64,000 bases of DNA, taken from the NCBI GenBank assembly GCA_963799975.1, contig CAWCZF010000003.1:1-64000 (forward strand), written 5' to 3'. This DNA comes from Actinoallomurus sp963799975. Its GTDB lineage: Bacteria; Actinomycetota; Actinomycetes; Streptosporangiales; Streptosporangiaceae. Shown here piece after piece: positions 33,629 through 41,961 of this stretch (position 1 is its first letter; each line of letters starts with the position of its first letter). Under the pieces are notes generated by a model. The model did not search any database and was not told the DNA's origin. It saw nothing but the letters and a program-made list of their open reading frames with translations. The position numbers were made by a program, and so were the translations under genes.

Positions 33629-33660
33629 GCGGTACTCCTGGCGTACCGCGGCCGTGGTAC
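33629..33660. promoter_or_regulatory. near-palindromic element, copy 2 (before the kinase gene)
   Basis: The 18-mer GTACCGCGGCCGTGGTAC at 33643-33660 repeats the element at 31718-31735. In addition GCGGTAC at 33629-33635 and GTACCGC at 33643-33649 form perfect 7-bp arms with a seven-base spacer, so this site looks like a fuller operator. It is 45-76 bases upstream of the kinase ATG and 98 or more before furA. Confidence 0.55.
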
Positions 33661-33722
33661 CGGCCTGGTCCGGCGGGCGGCCGGTCACCTCCGGGTGACC
33701 GATACATACATCGCTCGTTGTC

Positions 33723-33751
33723 TTGAGTCGTTCAGGTTTGGCGAATACGGT
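33723..33751 (+). promoter_or_regulatory. furA promoter, leaderless
   Basis: TTGAGT at 33723-33728 and TACGGT at 33746-33751 are separated by 17 bases, and the GTG of furA begins six bases later. No Shine-Dalgarno sequence is present. Leaderless furA messages are known in mycobacteria. Confidence 0.55.
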
Positions 33752-33757
33752 GGATGG

Positions 33758-34213
33758 GTGAAGGACACGGAGCACCCGAAGAATTCCGCCGCCGAGTTGC
33801 GCTCGGCGGGGCTCAGGGTGACGGCCGCCCGGCTCGCCATCCTCGACACCGTACGCGCCGGAGACCATCTCGACGTCGACGCGGTCACCTCGCAGGTGCG
33901 CGACCGGCTCGGCCACGTGTCGTTCCAGGCCGTCTATGAGGCCCTGCACGCGTTCACCGCTACCGGTCTCGTACGGCGGATCGAACCCGCGGGTAGCCCG
34001 GCGCGTTTCGAGTGCCGGGTCGGCGACAACCACCATCACCTCGTCTGCCGAGAGTGCGGACGCCTCACCGACGTCGACTGCGCGGTCGGCGAGGCGCCCT
34101 GCCTCGAACCCGCCGATGACGCCGGATACCTGGTGGACGAGGCGGATGTGACCTTCTGGGGTTTCTGTCCGGACTGCCGCCAGGCCGACAAGGGGGGAGC
34201 CACACATGACTGA
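33758..34213 (+). CDS. furA: Fur-family peroxide/iron-responsive repressor (CatR/FurA type)
   Basis: A 151-residue Fur-family protein with an N-terminal winged helix (LRSAGLRVTAARLAILDTV, HVSFQAVYEALHAF) and the metal/dimer domain carrying HHHLVCRECG and FCPDC, two Cys pairs forming a structural zinc site. The HHH motif contributes regulatory metal ligands. It overlaps katA by eight bases. In Streptomyces and mycobacteria this arrangement represses the furA-catalase operon until peroxide oxidises the regulator. GTG 33758 was chosen from the promoter spacing. Confidence 0.93.
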   Translation: MKDTEHPKNSAAELRSAGLRVTAARLAILDTVRAGDHLDVDAVTSQVRDRLGHVSFQAVYEALHAFTATGLVRRIEPAGSPARFECRVGDNHHHLVCRECGRLTDVDCAVGEAPCLEPADDAGYLVDEADVTFWGFCPDCRQADKGGATHD

Positions 34214-35663
34214 CCAAAGGCCCATCACGACCACTGACGCCGGCATTCCGGCGCCCAGTGACCACGACTCGCTCTCGATCGGGCCGAACGGACCGCTGCT
34301 GCTTCAGGACCACTACGTGATCCAGAAGATGGCGCAGTTCAACCGCGAGCGTGTCCCCGAGCGCGTCGTCCACGCCAAGGGCGGCGGCGCGTTCGGCTTC
34401 CTGGAGATCACCGAGGACGTCAGCCAGTTCACCAAGGCGAAGCTCTTCCAGAAGGGCGCGCGCACCGACCTGCTGCTGCGCTTCTCCTCCGTCGCCGGCG
34501 AGCTGGGCTTTCCCGACACCGTCCGCGACCCGCGCGGCTTCGCGCTGAAGTTCTACACCGAGGACGGCAACTACGACCTGGTCGGCAACAACACTCCGGT
34601 CTTCTTCATCCGCGACCCGAGCAAGTTCTCCGACTTCATCCACTCCCAGAAGCGCCGCTCCGACAACCATCTGCACGACCACAACATGCAGTGGGACTTC
34701 TGGACGCTGCGCACCGAGTCCGCGCACCAGGTGACCTTCCTGATGTCGGACCGCGGCACGCCGTACTCCTGGCGGCACATGAACGGCTACGGCAGCCACA
34801 CCTTCATGTGGGTCAACGCCGGCGGTGAGAAGTTCTGGGTCAAGTACCACTTCAAGACCGACCAGGGCGTGAAGAACTTCACCAACGCCGAAGCCGGCGA
34901 GCAGACCGCGCTCGACCGCGACTTCCACCTCCGCGACCTCAGCTACGCGATCACCGCGGGCGAGCACCCGACGTGGACCGTGCAGGTGCAGGTGATGCCG
35001 TTCGCGGACGCCGCGGACTACCGCTTCAACCCCTTCGACCTGACGAAGGTCTGGCCGCACGGCGACTACCCGCCGATCGACATCGGCCGGCTCACGCTGA
35101 ACCGCAACCCGGACGACTACTTCGCCCAGATCGAGCAGGCCGCGTTCGAGCCGGCCAACATGGTGCCCGGCATCGCGGCGAGCCCGGACAAGATGCTCCA
35201 GGGACGATTGTTCTCCTACCCGGACACGCACCGGTACCGGATCGGCCCGAACTACCTCCAGCTCCCGGTCAACCGGCCGAAGGTGCCCGTCCACTCCTAC
35301 AACAAGGACGGCGCCATGCGGTACGAGAACTACGGCGACCCGGTGTACTCCCCGAACACCGCGGGCGGCCCGCAGGCCGACCCGTCGCTGTACGACGGCG
35401 AGAGCTACGGCGTCACCGGCGAGGTCGTACGCGCGGCCTACACGCTGCACGCGGAGGACGACGACTACGGCCAGCCGCGCGCGCTGTATGACAACGTGCT
35501 GTCGGCCACCGACCGCGCCAACCTCGCGGGCAACATCGTCGGCCACGCGTCGCGGCCCGAGGTGACGCCCGAGATGAAGACGCGCGTCGTGGAGTACTGG
35601 CGCAACGTGTCCAAGGACCTGGGCGACAACGTCGCCAGGGGCCTCGGCGTCAACGGGAGCTGA
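34206..35663 (+). CDS. katA: monofunctional heme catalase
   Basis: A 485-residue clade-3-size small-subunit catalase that converts hydrogen peroxide to water and oxygen in the cytoplasm. Visible are distal His56 in RVVHAKGGGAFG, the Asn-containing GNNTPVFFIRDP, SWRHMNGYGSHTF, and the proximal heme-ligand Tyr in RLFSYPDTHRYRIGPNY. NADPH-binding type residues are present downstream. Translationally coupled to furA, whose product should repress both. A strong hairpin follows the gene. Confidence 0.97.
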   Translation: MTDQRPITTTDAGIPAPSDHDSLSIGPNGPLLLQDHYVIQKMAQFNRERVPERVVHAKGGGAFGFLEITEDVSQFTKAKLFQKGARTDLLLRFSSVAGELGFPDTVRDPRGFALKFYTEDGNYDLVGNNTPVFFIRDPSKFSDFIHSQKRRSDNHLHDHNMQWDFWTLRTESAHQVTFLMSDRGTPYSWRHMNGYGSHTFMWVNAGGEKFWVKYHFKTDQGVKNFTNAEAGEQTALDRDFHLRDLSYAITAGEHPTWTVQVQVMPFADAADYRFNPFDLTKVWPHGDYPPIDIGRLTLNRNPDDYFAQIEQAAFEPANMVPGIAASPDKMLQGRLFSYPDTHRYRIGPNYLQLPVNRPKVPVHSYNKDGAMRYENYGDPVYSPNTAGGPQADPSLYDGESYGVTGEVVRAAYTLHAEDDDYGQPRALYDNVLSATDRANLAGNIVGHASRPEVTPEMKTRVVEYWRNVSKDLGDNVARGLGVNGS

Positions 35664-35679
35664 CTCCCCCACCCCCCGG

Positions 35680-35711
35680 AAAGGGGCGGCCCGCTCCCGG
35701 GCCGTCCCTTT
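35680..35711 (+). terminator. intrinsic terminator of katA
   Basis: AAAGGGGCGGCCCG at 35680-35693 pairs with CGGGCCGTCCCTTT ending at 35711, with a short loop and followed by TTTT. It begins 17 bases after the katA stop. Confidence 0.8.
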
Positions 35712-35762
35712 TCAACGCGCTCGGCTCTCAACGGCCTCGGCGGCGCATGCCCCGGCCAGACC

Positions 35763-36035
35763 TCAGGAGGCGTGCTGTGCGGCGGCGTCGCGTGCCGCGG
35801 CACCGGCCCGGCTCGCCGCCTCGATCTCGGCCGTGATCGCCGCCGCGAGCGCCTCGGCGGTGTCCGCCTGGACGATCAGGCGGCAACCGGCCCGCAGCTG
35901 CTCGATGGTGAGCGCGCAGGCCGAGGTGCGATAGGCCCACCAGCGCCCGGTGCCACTGATCCATACTCGCCAGCCCGGAAACTCGGCCTCGAGCCGCCGC
36001 ATCTCGACCACCCCGGGTGCCGACGATTTCTCCAT
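35763..36035 (-). CDS. small hypothetical protein, 90 aa
   Basis: Not recognised by function. The start at ATG 36035 gives a protein with an N-terminal globular part (RRLEAEFPGWRVWISGTGRWWAYRTSA) rich in Trp and a C-terminal Ala/Glu helix. Similar 80-100-residue proteins with a GWRVW...GRWWA motif are frequent in actinomycetes and uncharacterised. An internal ATG at residue 12 is an alternative start. No signal peptide or membrane segment. Confidence 0.65.
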   Translation of the reverse strand: MEKSSAPGVVEMRRLEAEFPGWRVWISGTGRWWAYRTSACALTIEQLRAGCRLIVQADTAEALAAAITAEIEAASRAGAAARDAAAQHAS

Positions 36036-36169
36036 GGACGTTCTTCACGATAAACGAGACAGGATAAGCGCGCGAGGCCCGGTTGATGACGCGATATGGC
36101 CTTAATTGAGCGTTTCGTTTACATCATTCGGTGGAACCCTGCTCATGGACGAAAATTGTCTTCGCCATA

Positions 36170-36206
36170 GGGCCATCCGCAGAAGAAAATCGCTGGAGGA
36201 TGGCCC
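36170..36206. repeat. 8-bp inverted repeat in an intergenic region
   Basis: GGGCCATC at 36170-36177 and GATGGCCC at 36199-36206, spacer 21 bases, in the 234-base gap before the Rieske fusion gene, about 65 bases before its GTG. It may be an operator or chance; a TAGTGT hexamer follows. Confidence 0.3.
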
Positions 36207-36269
36207 CCGCATGGTGTCGGGGTCGCGCGGCAGGCTAGTGTCCGAAGCAGAGCCATCGGAGGAGGTGCG

Positions 36270-37178
36270 GTGAACCGGCAGCGGGTGAGCAGGATCTCCA
36301 GGTCCCTGACCGTACCCCGCCCGCTCAAGGTCGCAGAAGACCTTGAGCACGCGCACGTTCTCGACCGGCCCGCTCGCGGCCTGGCCGGCGCCATCCTGCG
36401 GTTCCTGCCGCCGGGGCGGCTCAAGGACGTCCTGCACGGGGTGCCGCTCGGCCATCCCGCGCATCCTCCGCTGACCGACGTCCCGGTCGGCTGCTGGGTG
36501 GCGGCCACCGCACTGGACCTGCTGCCCGACAGCGACCGCGCCTCACAGGTGCTGCTGGCGGCGGGCCTGGCCGGCGCGATCCCGGTGGCGCTCACCGGCG
36601 CCGCCGACTGGTCGTCCCTGCACATCGAGCAGCAGCGCGTGGGCATCGTCCACTCGGTCGGCACCATCGCCGCGACCGGCCTGTTCGCGGCGTCGTTGCT
36701 CGCCCGCCTTACGGGCCACACCCGCCAGGGCAAGACCCTCGGGCTCTTCGGCCTGACGGCCCTCTTCGGCGGCACCTACCTCGGTGGCCACCTGGCGTTC
36801 CGCCTCGGCGCGGGCGCGAGCCACGCCGAGTCGATCACCCACCTGGGCCCGCTCGGCTGGCACGACCTGTGCCCGCTGGACGAGTTGCCCGAGGGCTGGC
36901 CGGTCCACCGCAGCCTCGGCTACATCAGCCTGTTCGTGCTGCGCTACGGCGAGGAGGTCTACGTCCTCGCCGACCGCTGCACCCACCTCGACGGACCGCT
37001 CCACCAGGGCCGCATGGTCCGGGTGGACGACGAGGTCTGCGTGGTCTGCCCGTGGCACGGCAGCACCTTCCGTGTCAGCGACGGCACGGTCGTGCACGGC
37101 CCGGCCACCGGCCGCCAGCCGGCCTTCGAGACCCGCGTCCTGGACAGCGGCATGATCCAGGTACGCCCGGCCCGCTGA
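36270..37178 (+). CDS. DUF2231 membrane domain fused to a Rieske [2Fe-2S] domain
   Basis: A 302-residue fusion. Residues about 55-185 form a DUF2231-type membrane domain with four hydrophobic segments (HPAHPPLTDVPVGCWVAA at the start). The C-terminal part is a Rieske domain with CTHLDGPLH and CPWHGSTF, the complete Cys-His/Cys-His cluster set. Such fusions are found in actinobacteria with unknown partners; electron transfer at the membrane is likely. GTG 36270 has GGAGGAGG upstream. No dedicated oxygenase or cytochrome gene is adjacent. Confidence 0.88.
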   Translation: MNRQRVSRISRSLTVPRPLKVAEDLEHAHVLDRPARGLAGAILRFLPPGRLKDVLHGVPLGHPAHPPLTDVPVGCWVAATALDLLPDSDRASQVLLAAGLAGAIPVALTGAADWSSLHIEQQRVGIVHSVGTIAATGLFAASLLARLTGHTRQGKTLGLFGLTALFGGTYLGGHLAFRLGAGASHAESITHLGPLGWHDLCPLDELPEGWPVHRSLGYISLFVLRYGEEVYVLADRCTHLDGPLHQGRMVRVDDEVCVVCPWHGSTFRVSDGTVVHGPATGRQPAFETRVLDSGMIQVRPAR

Positions 37179-37270
37179 GGCAAGCGCGTCGCGCCGATCC
37201 GCCGCCGCGGAACCTTGTATCCCGCGACCAGCCCCATTAGCGTCCGGAGAACCCACAGAAGGGGGCAGAC

Positions 37271-37879
37271 ATGGCGATCGACCCGAAGAAGACCGCAGTC
37301 GTACTGATCGAATATCAGAACGACTTCACGACCGAGGGCGGCGTGCTGCACGAGGCCGTGTCCGGCGTGATGGAGAGCACCGGAATGCTCGCCAACACCC
37401 GCAAGGTCGCCGAGGCGGCGCGCACGGCCGGCGCCACCGTCATGCACGCGCCGATCACCTTCGCCGAGGGCTACAACGAGATCAGCGCGCACCCGTACGG
37501 GATCTTGAAGGGCGTCGTCGACGGCAACGCGTTCGTCAAGGGGTCCTGGGGCGCCGCGATCACCGACGACCTCGCGCCGGCCGACGGCGACATCGTGATC
37601 GAGGGCAAGCGCGGCCTGGACACCTTCGCCAGCACGAACCTCGACTTCATCCTGCGCAGCAAGGGCATCACGACCATCGCCCTCGGCGGGTTCCTCACCA
37701 ATTGCTGCGTCGAGTCGACCATGCGCAGCGGCTACGAGAACGGCTATCGGGTGATCACCCTCAGCGACTGCGTCGCGGGCACGTCGGCGGAGGAGCACGA
37801 CAACGCGCTGAAGTACGACTACCCGATGTTCTCCCAGCCGATGCCGGCCGCGGACTTCATCAGCGAGCTGGGGTCCTAG
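37271..37879 (+). CDS. isochorismatase-like cysteine hydrolase
   Basis: A 202-residue alpha/beta hydrolase of the isochorismatase-like group. The usual catalytic Asp of DxQNDF is Glu here (VVLIEYQNDF), a variant seen in part of the family. The catalytic Lys is in IEGKRGLDTF and the nucleophilic Cys is in LTNCCVEST (Cys145/146). Members hydrolyse amides or ureides such as nicotinamide, N-carbamoylsarcosine or biuret; the substrate is not determinable here. GGGGGCAGAC precedes the ATG. Confidence 0.88.
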   Translation: MAIDPKKTAVVLIEYQNDFTTEGGVLHEAVSGVMESTGMLANTRKVAEAARTAGATVMHAPITFAEGYNEISAHPYGILKGVVDGNAFVKGSWGAAITDDLAPADGDIVIEGKRGLDTFASTNLDFILRSKGITTIALGGFLTNCCVESTMRSGYENGYRVITLSDCVAGTSAEEHDNALKYDYPMFSQPMPAADFISELGS

Positions 37880-38130
37880 GACTCGTCCTCGATGATCGCG
37901 GGCGGAGGCTCGCGCCGATCGTTGAACGGGTGCTCGACCAGCGCGAGCACCCGGCTGGCCATGAACCGCGCGGTGCGCACCGGCGTGCCCGTGCGAGTCA
38001 CCTCGGTCACCTCCACCACGCCCCGGCGGTTGACGACCTCGACCCGGCGGCCGGCACGCGTGGCCGCCACCTCGTAGGTGCGCGTCTCCCCGCCCGCATC
38101 GATCATGATCTCGACTCTGTCGCCCTTCAT
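37876..38130 (-). CDS. small hypothetical protein, 84 aa
   Basis: Not recognised. Beta-rich, starting MKGDRVEIMID with alternating Val/Glu/Arg and ending acidic. Its stop overlaps the end of the converging cysteine hydrolase gene by four bases. The high third-position GC supports a real gene. No signal peptide or membrane segment. Confidence 0.65.
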   Translation of the reverse strand: MKGDRVEIMIDAGGETRTYEVAATRAGRRVEVVNRRGVVEVTEVTRTGTPVRTARFMASRVLALVEHPFNDRREPPPAIIEDES

Positions 38131-38212
38131 GACCCCGCACCCTTCTCGAACGTCTATTCGATTATTACCCCCTTAATGTCTGGTTCAATCGGGTTTGGCG
38201 GGTCGTACGGTC

Positions 38213-38590
38213 CTAGCCGACGGGCACGAACAGCCCCTCGAACGGCGGCTCGCCGACCGCCTGCGTGACGTGCCCGCGGCCCGACGTGTCGGAGACGAAC
38301 ACCAGGTCACCGGTGCCGAAGCGCCGCTTGGAGCCGTCCGTGACCTCGACCTCGATCGCTCCGCGCAGCATCACCACCCACTGCTCACGCGGCGCGGGAT
38401 GCGGCGCGCTGTCGAACCCCGCACTCTGGAGGAAGATCACGTTGCCGCCGCTCGGCATGCCGCCGGCGAACATCGGCGGCACGCCGTCGGCGATCCGCGT
38501 CTCGTTCAGTGAGATCTCGGCGTCCTCGAACGCCGAACCGCCGTCATCGGTCGTCACGACCTTCGTGTAAGGCTTCATCATGGCGGCCAT
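38213..38590 (-). CDS. cupin-domain protein, 125 aa
   Basis: A single-domain cupin. Visible are SLNETRIADGVPPMFAGGMP, the region APHPAPREQWVVMLRGAIEVEV (cupin motif 1, with His replaced in part) and RRFGTGDLVFVSDTSGRGH (motif 2). Function is unknown; cupins include isomerases, dioxygenases and ligand sensors. The start is uncertain: ATG codons at 38590, 38581 and 38578 are in frame and none has a strong ribosome-binding site. It is divergent from the XRE regulator 78 bases away, which may control it. Confidence 0.75.
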   Translation of the reverse strand: MAAMMKPYTKVVTTDDGGSAFEDAEISLNETRIADGVPPMFAGGMPSGGNVIFLQSAGFDSAPHPAPREQWVVMLRGAIEVEVTDGSKRRFGTGDLVFVSDTSGRGHVTQAVGEPPFEGLFVPVG

Positions 38591-38668
38591 GTTCGGGACC
38601 AGGGCAGGTCGCGGGCAATACCGCGGAGGGAATCGACCGGCGGCACCCGGTGCGGATACGACTGGAGC

Positions 38669-39454
38669 ATGGTCACGATGACGAAGGGCAACCCGTTCGC
38701 GGACGAGCTGCGGCGCTGGCGTACGACGCGACGCTGGAGCCAGCTCGAGCTCGCGGTGCGCGCGGGCACGACCCAGCGTCACCTGAGCTACATCGAGCAG
38801 GGCCGGTCGCGGCCGGGCCGCGCCATCGTGCTGCGACTGGCCGAGTCACTGGAGCTGTCCCTGCGGGAGCGCAACACGCTGCTGCTCACCGCCGGCTACG
38901 CCCCGGTGTTCGCCGAGTCACGCCTCGAAGACCCCGACCTGCGGCCCGTACGCGAGGCGATCGACCGGATCCTCGACGGCCACCTGCCCTACCCGGCGGT
39001 CGTCGTACGGCCCTACGGCGTGATGGTCGCGGCGAACTCCGCCATTGGGGTGCTGACCGAGGGCGCGGCCGCGCACCTCCTGACGCCGCCGGTCAACGTG
39101 CTCCGGCTCGCGCTGCACCCGGACGGCATGGCCCCGCGCGTGGAGAACCTCGCCGAGTGGGGCCGTCACATCGTCGAGAGCCTGCGCGCACAGGCCCTGC
39201 GCAGCCCGGACCGCCGCCTCGACGCGTTCATCGGCGAGCTGGAGGGCTACGTGCCGGCGCTGCCGTACGGGCCGGACCACGTCGGCTTCGCCGTGCCGCT
39301 GCGGCTGCGCGGCGACGACGGCGAACTCCGGCTCATCACCACGCTGACCTCGTTCGCCACCGCGGTGGACGTGACGCTCGCCGAGCTGCGGCTGGAGGCG
39401 TTCCTGCCGGCCGACGAGGCGACCGCCGAGCTCCTGCGGCGGCGCGCTCAGTAG
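38669..39454 (+). CDS. XRE-family regulator with MmyB-like sensor domain
   Basis: A 261-residue regulator. Residues 10-70 are an XRE HTH (LRRWRTTRRWSQLELAVRAG, RHLSYIEQGRSRPGRAIV). The rest matches the MmyB-like ligand-binding domain (PAVVVRPYGVMVAANSAI, LAEWGRHIVESLRAQALR, PLRLRGDDGELRLITTLTSF) thought to bind fatty-acid-like ligands. Divergent from the cupin gene, which is a likely target. Its last seven bases overlap the end of the converging TSUP gene. Confidence 0.9.
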   Translation: MVTMTKGNPFADELRRWRTTRRWSQLELAVRAGTTQRHLSYIEQGRSRPGRAIVLRLAESLELSLRERNTLLLTAGYAPVFAESRLEDPDLRPVREAIDRILDGHLPYPAVVVRPYGVMVAANSAIGVLTEGAAAHLLTPPVNVLRLALHPDGMAPRVENLAEWGRHIVESLRAQALRSPDRRLDAFIGELEGYVPALPYGPDHVGFAVPLRLRGDDGELRLITTLTSFATAVDVTLAELRLEAFLPADEATAELLRRRAQ

Positions 39455-40197
39455 CAGACCAGCTTGACGATCGCGGCCACGCCGACGACCACGATGATGA
39501 TCCGCAGCGCCGCGGGCGGCAGCCGGCGGCCGACGGAGGCGCCGACGAGGCCGCCGAGGCACGAGCCGGCCGCGATGAACGCCGCGACCGCCCAGTCGAC
39601 GTGGGCGACGACGATGAACAACAGCGCCGCCGCGCCGTTCACGACGCCCGCGAGGACGTTCTTGACGGCGTTCACGCGCTGGAGGTCCTCGTCGAGGAAC
39701 GTCGCCAGCAGGCCCATCAGCACGACGCCCTGCGCCGCGCCGAAGTACCCGCCGTACACCCCGCTGGCGAGCACGCCGATCCACAGCCAGGGGCCGCCGT
39801 GCGGGTGCCGTTGCCGTCCGCCCAGCCAGGCGCTGAGCCTCGGCTGCGCGACCACGAGCACGCAGGCGAGCGCGATCAGCACCGGTACGACGATCTCGAA
39901 GGTCTCCGCGGGGAGGTTGAGGAGCAGCAGGCCGCCCGTGACCGCGCCGATCACCGAGGCGACGCTCAGCGACACCACGCGGAACCGCTGGCCGCCCAGC
40001 TCACGCCGGTAGCCGTACGCTCCGGAGATCGAGCCCGGCACGAGGCCGACGGTGTTGGAGACGTTCGCGGTGACCGGCGGATAGCCGAGCGCGAGGAGCA
40101 CCGGGAAGGTGACCAGCGACCCGGACCCCACGATGACGTTGATACACCCCGCGACCAGCCCCGTCGCGAAGATCGCGAGGGCGTGGAGCGGGGTCAC
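39448..40197 (-). CDS. TSUP (TauE/SafE) family membrane transporter
   Basis: A 249-residue integral membrane protein with seven or eight helices. The N-terminal repeat has AGCINVIVGSGSLVTFPVLLA, and the second half has VYGGYFGAAQGVVLMGLL, both hallmarks of the sulfite/organosulfur exporter family. The GTG start at 40197 lies 25 bases from the end of the upstream ABC ATPase gene, so the two may be cotranscribed. The substrate is probably an organic or inorganic sulfur anion, by family only. Confidence 0.9.
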   Translation of the reverse strand: MTPLHALAIFATGLVAGCINVIVGSGSLVTFPVLLALGYPPVTANVSNTVGLVPGSISGAYGYRRELGGQRFRVVSLSVASVIGAVTGGLLLLNLPAETFEIVVPVLIALACVLVVAQPRLSAWLGGRQRHPHGGPWLWIGVLASGVYGGYFGAAQGVVLMGLLATFLDEDLQRVNAVKNVLAGVVNGAAALLFIVVAHVDWAVAAFIAAGSCLGGLVGASVGRRLPPAALRIIIVVVGVAAIVKLVCY

Positions 40198-40222
40198 GAG
40201 ACCGCCTCACCGCGCCGCCGGG

Positions 40223-41014
40223 TCACGTGGAGACGGCACGGGCGTGCCAGCGACCCTCCTGGCGTTCGATCTGGAGCGGGAGTCCGAAGCACTTGGACAG
40301 GTGCTGGTCGGTGAACACCTCGTCGACCTTGCCGGTGGCGACCACGGAGCCGCGGCGGAGCAGCATCGCGTGGGTGAACCCCTCCGGCACCTCCTCGACG
40401 TGGTGCGTGACGAGCGCCATCGTCGGCGCGAGGCGGTCGACGGCCAGGGCCGTGAGCCGCGCCACGAGGTCCTCGCGGCCGCCGAGGTCCAGGCCCGCGG
40501 CCGGCTCGTCCAGCAGCAGCAGCTCCGGGTCGGGCATCAGGGCGCGGGCGATCGACACGCGCTTGCGCTCGCCCTCCGACAGCGTGGAGAAACGCCGGCG
40601 GATCAGGTGTGCGCAGCCGAGCGCGTCGAGCAGTTCGACGGCGCGCGTTACATCCGTGGAGTCATATTCTTCTTTCCAGCGGCCGATGATGGCGTACGAC
40701 GCCGTGAGGACCAGGTCGATGACCTTCTCCTCGGCCGGCACCTTGTCCGCCACCGCGACGCTGGACAGCCCGATGCGGGGCCGCAGCTCGAACACATCGG
40801 TCTTGCCGAGCCGCTCGCCCAGGATGTGCGCCGTGCCCGCGCTCGGGAACAGCATCGCCCCGGCCACCTGCAACAACGTCGTCTTTCCCGCGCCGTTCGG
40901 ACCGATGATGACCCATCGCTCGTCCTCCTGCACGGTCCAGTCGACATTGCGCAGCAGCGTCGCCCCGTCGCGCCGGATCTCGACGCCCTCGAGCCTGAGT
41001 ACCTCGCCGGCCAT
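40223..41014 (-). CDS. stand-alone ABC ATPase (YlmA/ModF-like)
   Basis: A 263-residue ATPase: Walker A GPNGAGKTT, signature LSEGERKR, Walker B LLLLDEPAAGLDLGG and switch His in VTHHVEEVPEGF. The motif TVQEDERWVIIGPNG and the HHVEE...THAML pattern are those of soluble ABC proteins annotated as YlmA or ModF-like, which lack a partner permease. No permease is adjacent. AAGGGA lies five bases before ATG 41014; the frame is open upstream without domain support. Confidence 0.88.
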   Translation of the reverse strand: MAGEVLRLEGVEIRRDGATLLRNVDWTVQEDERWVIIGPNGAGKTTLLQVAGAMLFPSAGTAHILGERLGKTDVFELRPRIGLSSVAVADKVPAEEKVIDLVLTASYAIIGRWKEEYDSTDVTRAVELLDALGCAHLIRRRFSTLSEGERKRVSIARALMPDPELLLLDEPAAGLDLGGREDLVARLTALAVDRLAPTMALVTHHVEEVPEGFTHAMLLRRGSVVATGKVDEVFTDQHLSKCFGLPLQIERQEGRWHARAVST

Positions 41015-41107
41015 CGCATCCCTTCGGTGTCGCGCGAAGCCGCAGGCGGCAGGGGCCGCCAGGCTCGCACCGGGTCTCCGGCACGAACCTACGGCATTCG
41101 GACGCCT

Positions 41108-41113
41108 TATGGT
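41108..41113 (+). promoter_or_regulatory. -10 element, leaderless start
   Basis: TATGGT is seven bases before the ATG at 41121, with no ribosome-binding site, so the message is probably leaderless. Confidence 0.45.
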
Positions 41114-41120
41114 TGTCGGC

Positions 41121-41894
41121 ATGCGCGTCTCACATCCCTCGGCCGCCCTCGTCGCCTGGGGCAACGCATGGCTGACGGGACACGTCGGCCTCGACGAGGC
41201 CGCCGACGCCGTCGAACGCCTCGGCGGGCCGCATGTCACGACCGGTCTGCCGTGCGAGTCCGGCGACGTCCCGCTGCGCGCCGCCCTCGCGAGCCTGCGG
41301 GTGTCCGGGCTGTCGGCGTTGCGGCTGGCCCTGCCCGCCCCCGGCGACCCGCTCGGGCTGACCGGCCCGCCCGCGTTCAACACCGCGGCGATCGAGGCGG
41401 AGGAGGCCGTGCTCGCCGCCGTCGGCGACCGTACGTTCGGGCTGGTCCCGGAGGAGGACCGGCGCGGCTCCTCCTACGTCGGCACGCGCTGGTGCCTGCA
41501 CGAGACGCCGTCCGCGGTGGCCGACACCCCGCTCCTGCCCGAGGCCGACCACCGCCTGACCCTCGCCGTACGCGAGGCGACCGAATCGCTCATGTCCGTC
41601 GACGGCACGCTGGAGTGGCGGCCGGAGATCGCCGAGGCGCTCGGCACGCTGCGCGAGTCGCACCACCACGAGCAGGTCGGCGGGCTGGCCCCGGGCTACC
41701 CGCCGCGTGCGCACCGGGTGGCGGCGCTGGCGGGTCGCCTGGCCGTGGTCGTGAACCTCGCGCGCGGCACCGACGCCGCCGCCCTGTCCTCGGCGCACGT
41801 ACGCCGCCGCGCGGAGGCGCTGCGCGACCTGGACCACGCCGTACGCCGGGCGCAGGTGGCCGCCTGCAATAGCGTCCTGGATCCGGTGCGCTGA
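41121..41894 (+). CDS. conserved hypothetical actinobacterial protein, 257 aa
   Basis: Function unknown. The protein is soluble, Ala/Leu/Arg-rich, with LVAWGNAWLTGHVGLDEAADAV near the start, a proline-rich middle (LPAPGDPLGLTGPPAFN) and a helical end. Proteins of this size and look are widespread in actinomycetes as hypotheticals. ATG 41121 was preferred over ATG 41109 because the latter overlaps the -10-like TATGGT. A strong hairpin follows the gene. Confidence 0.8.
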   Translation: MRVSHPSAALVAWGNAWLTGHVGLDEAADAVERLGGPHVTTGLPCESGDVPLRAALASLRVSGLSALRLALPAPGDPLGLTGPPAFNTAAIEAEEAVLAAVGDRTFGLVPEEDRRGSSYVGTRWCLHETPSAVADTPLLPEADHRLTLAVREATESLMSVDGTLEWRPEIAEALGTLRESHHHEQVGGLAPGYPPRAHRVAALAGRLAVVVNLARGTDAAALSSAHVRRRAEALRDLDHAVRRAQVAACNSVLDPVR

Positions 41895-41907
41895 GGCGGA
41901 GACGACG

Positions 41908-41938
41908 AAAACGGGGACCCCGGCCGGGATCCCCGTTT
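41908..41938. terminator. bidirectional intrinsic terminator
   Basis: AAACGGGGA at 41908-41916 and TCCCCGTTT at 41930-41938 are perfect arms around a GC-rich loop that itself pairs (CCCCGGCCGGG). It lies between the convergent 41121 gene and the RDD gene and can serve both. Confidence 0.8.
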
Positions 41939-41961
41939 CACAGGTCGTTTCGCGCGGTGCC

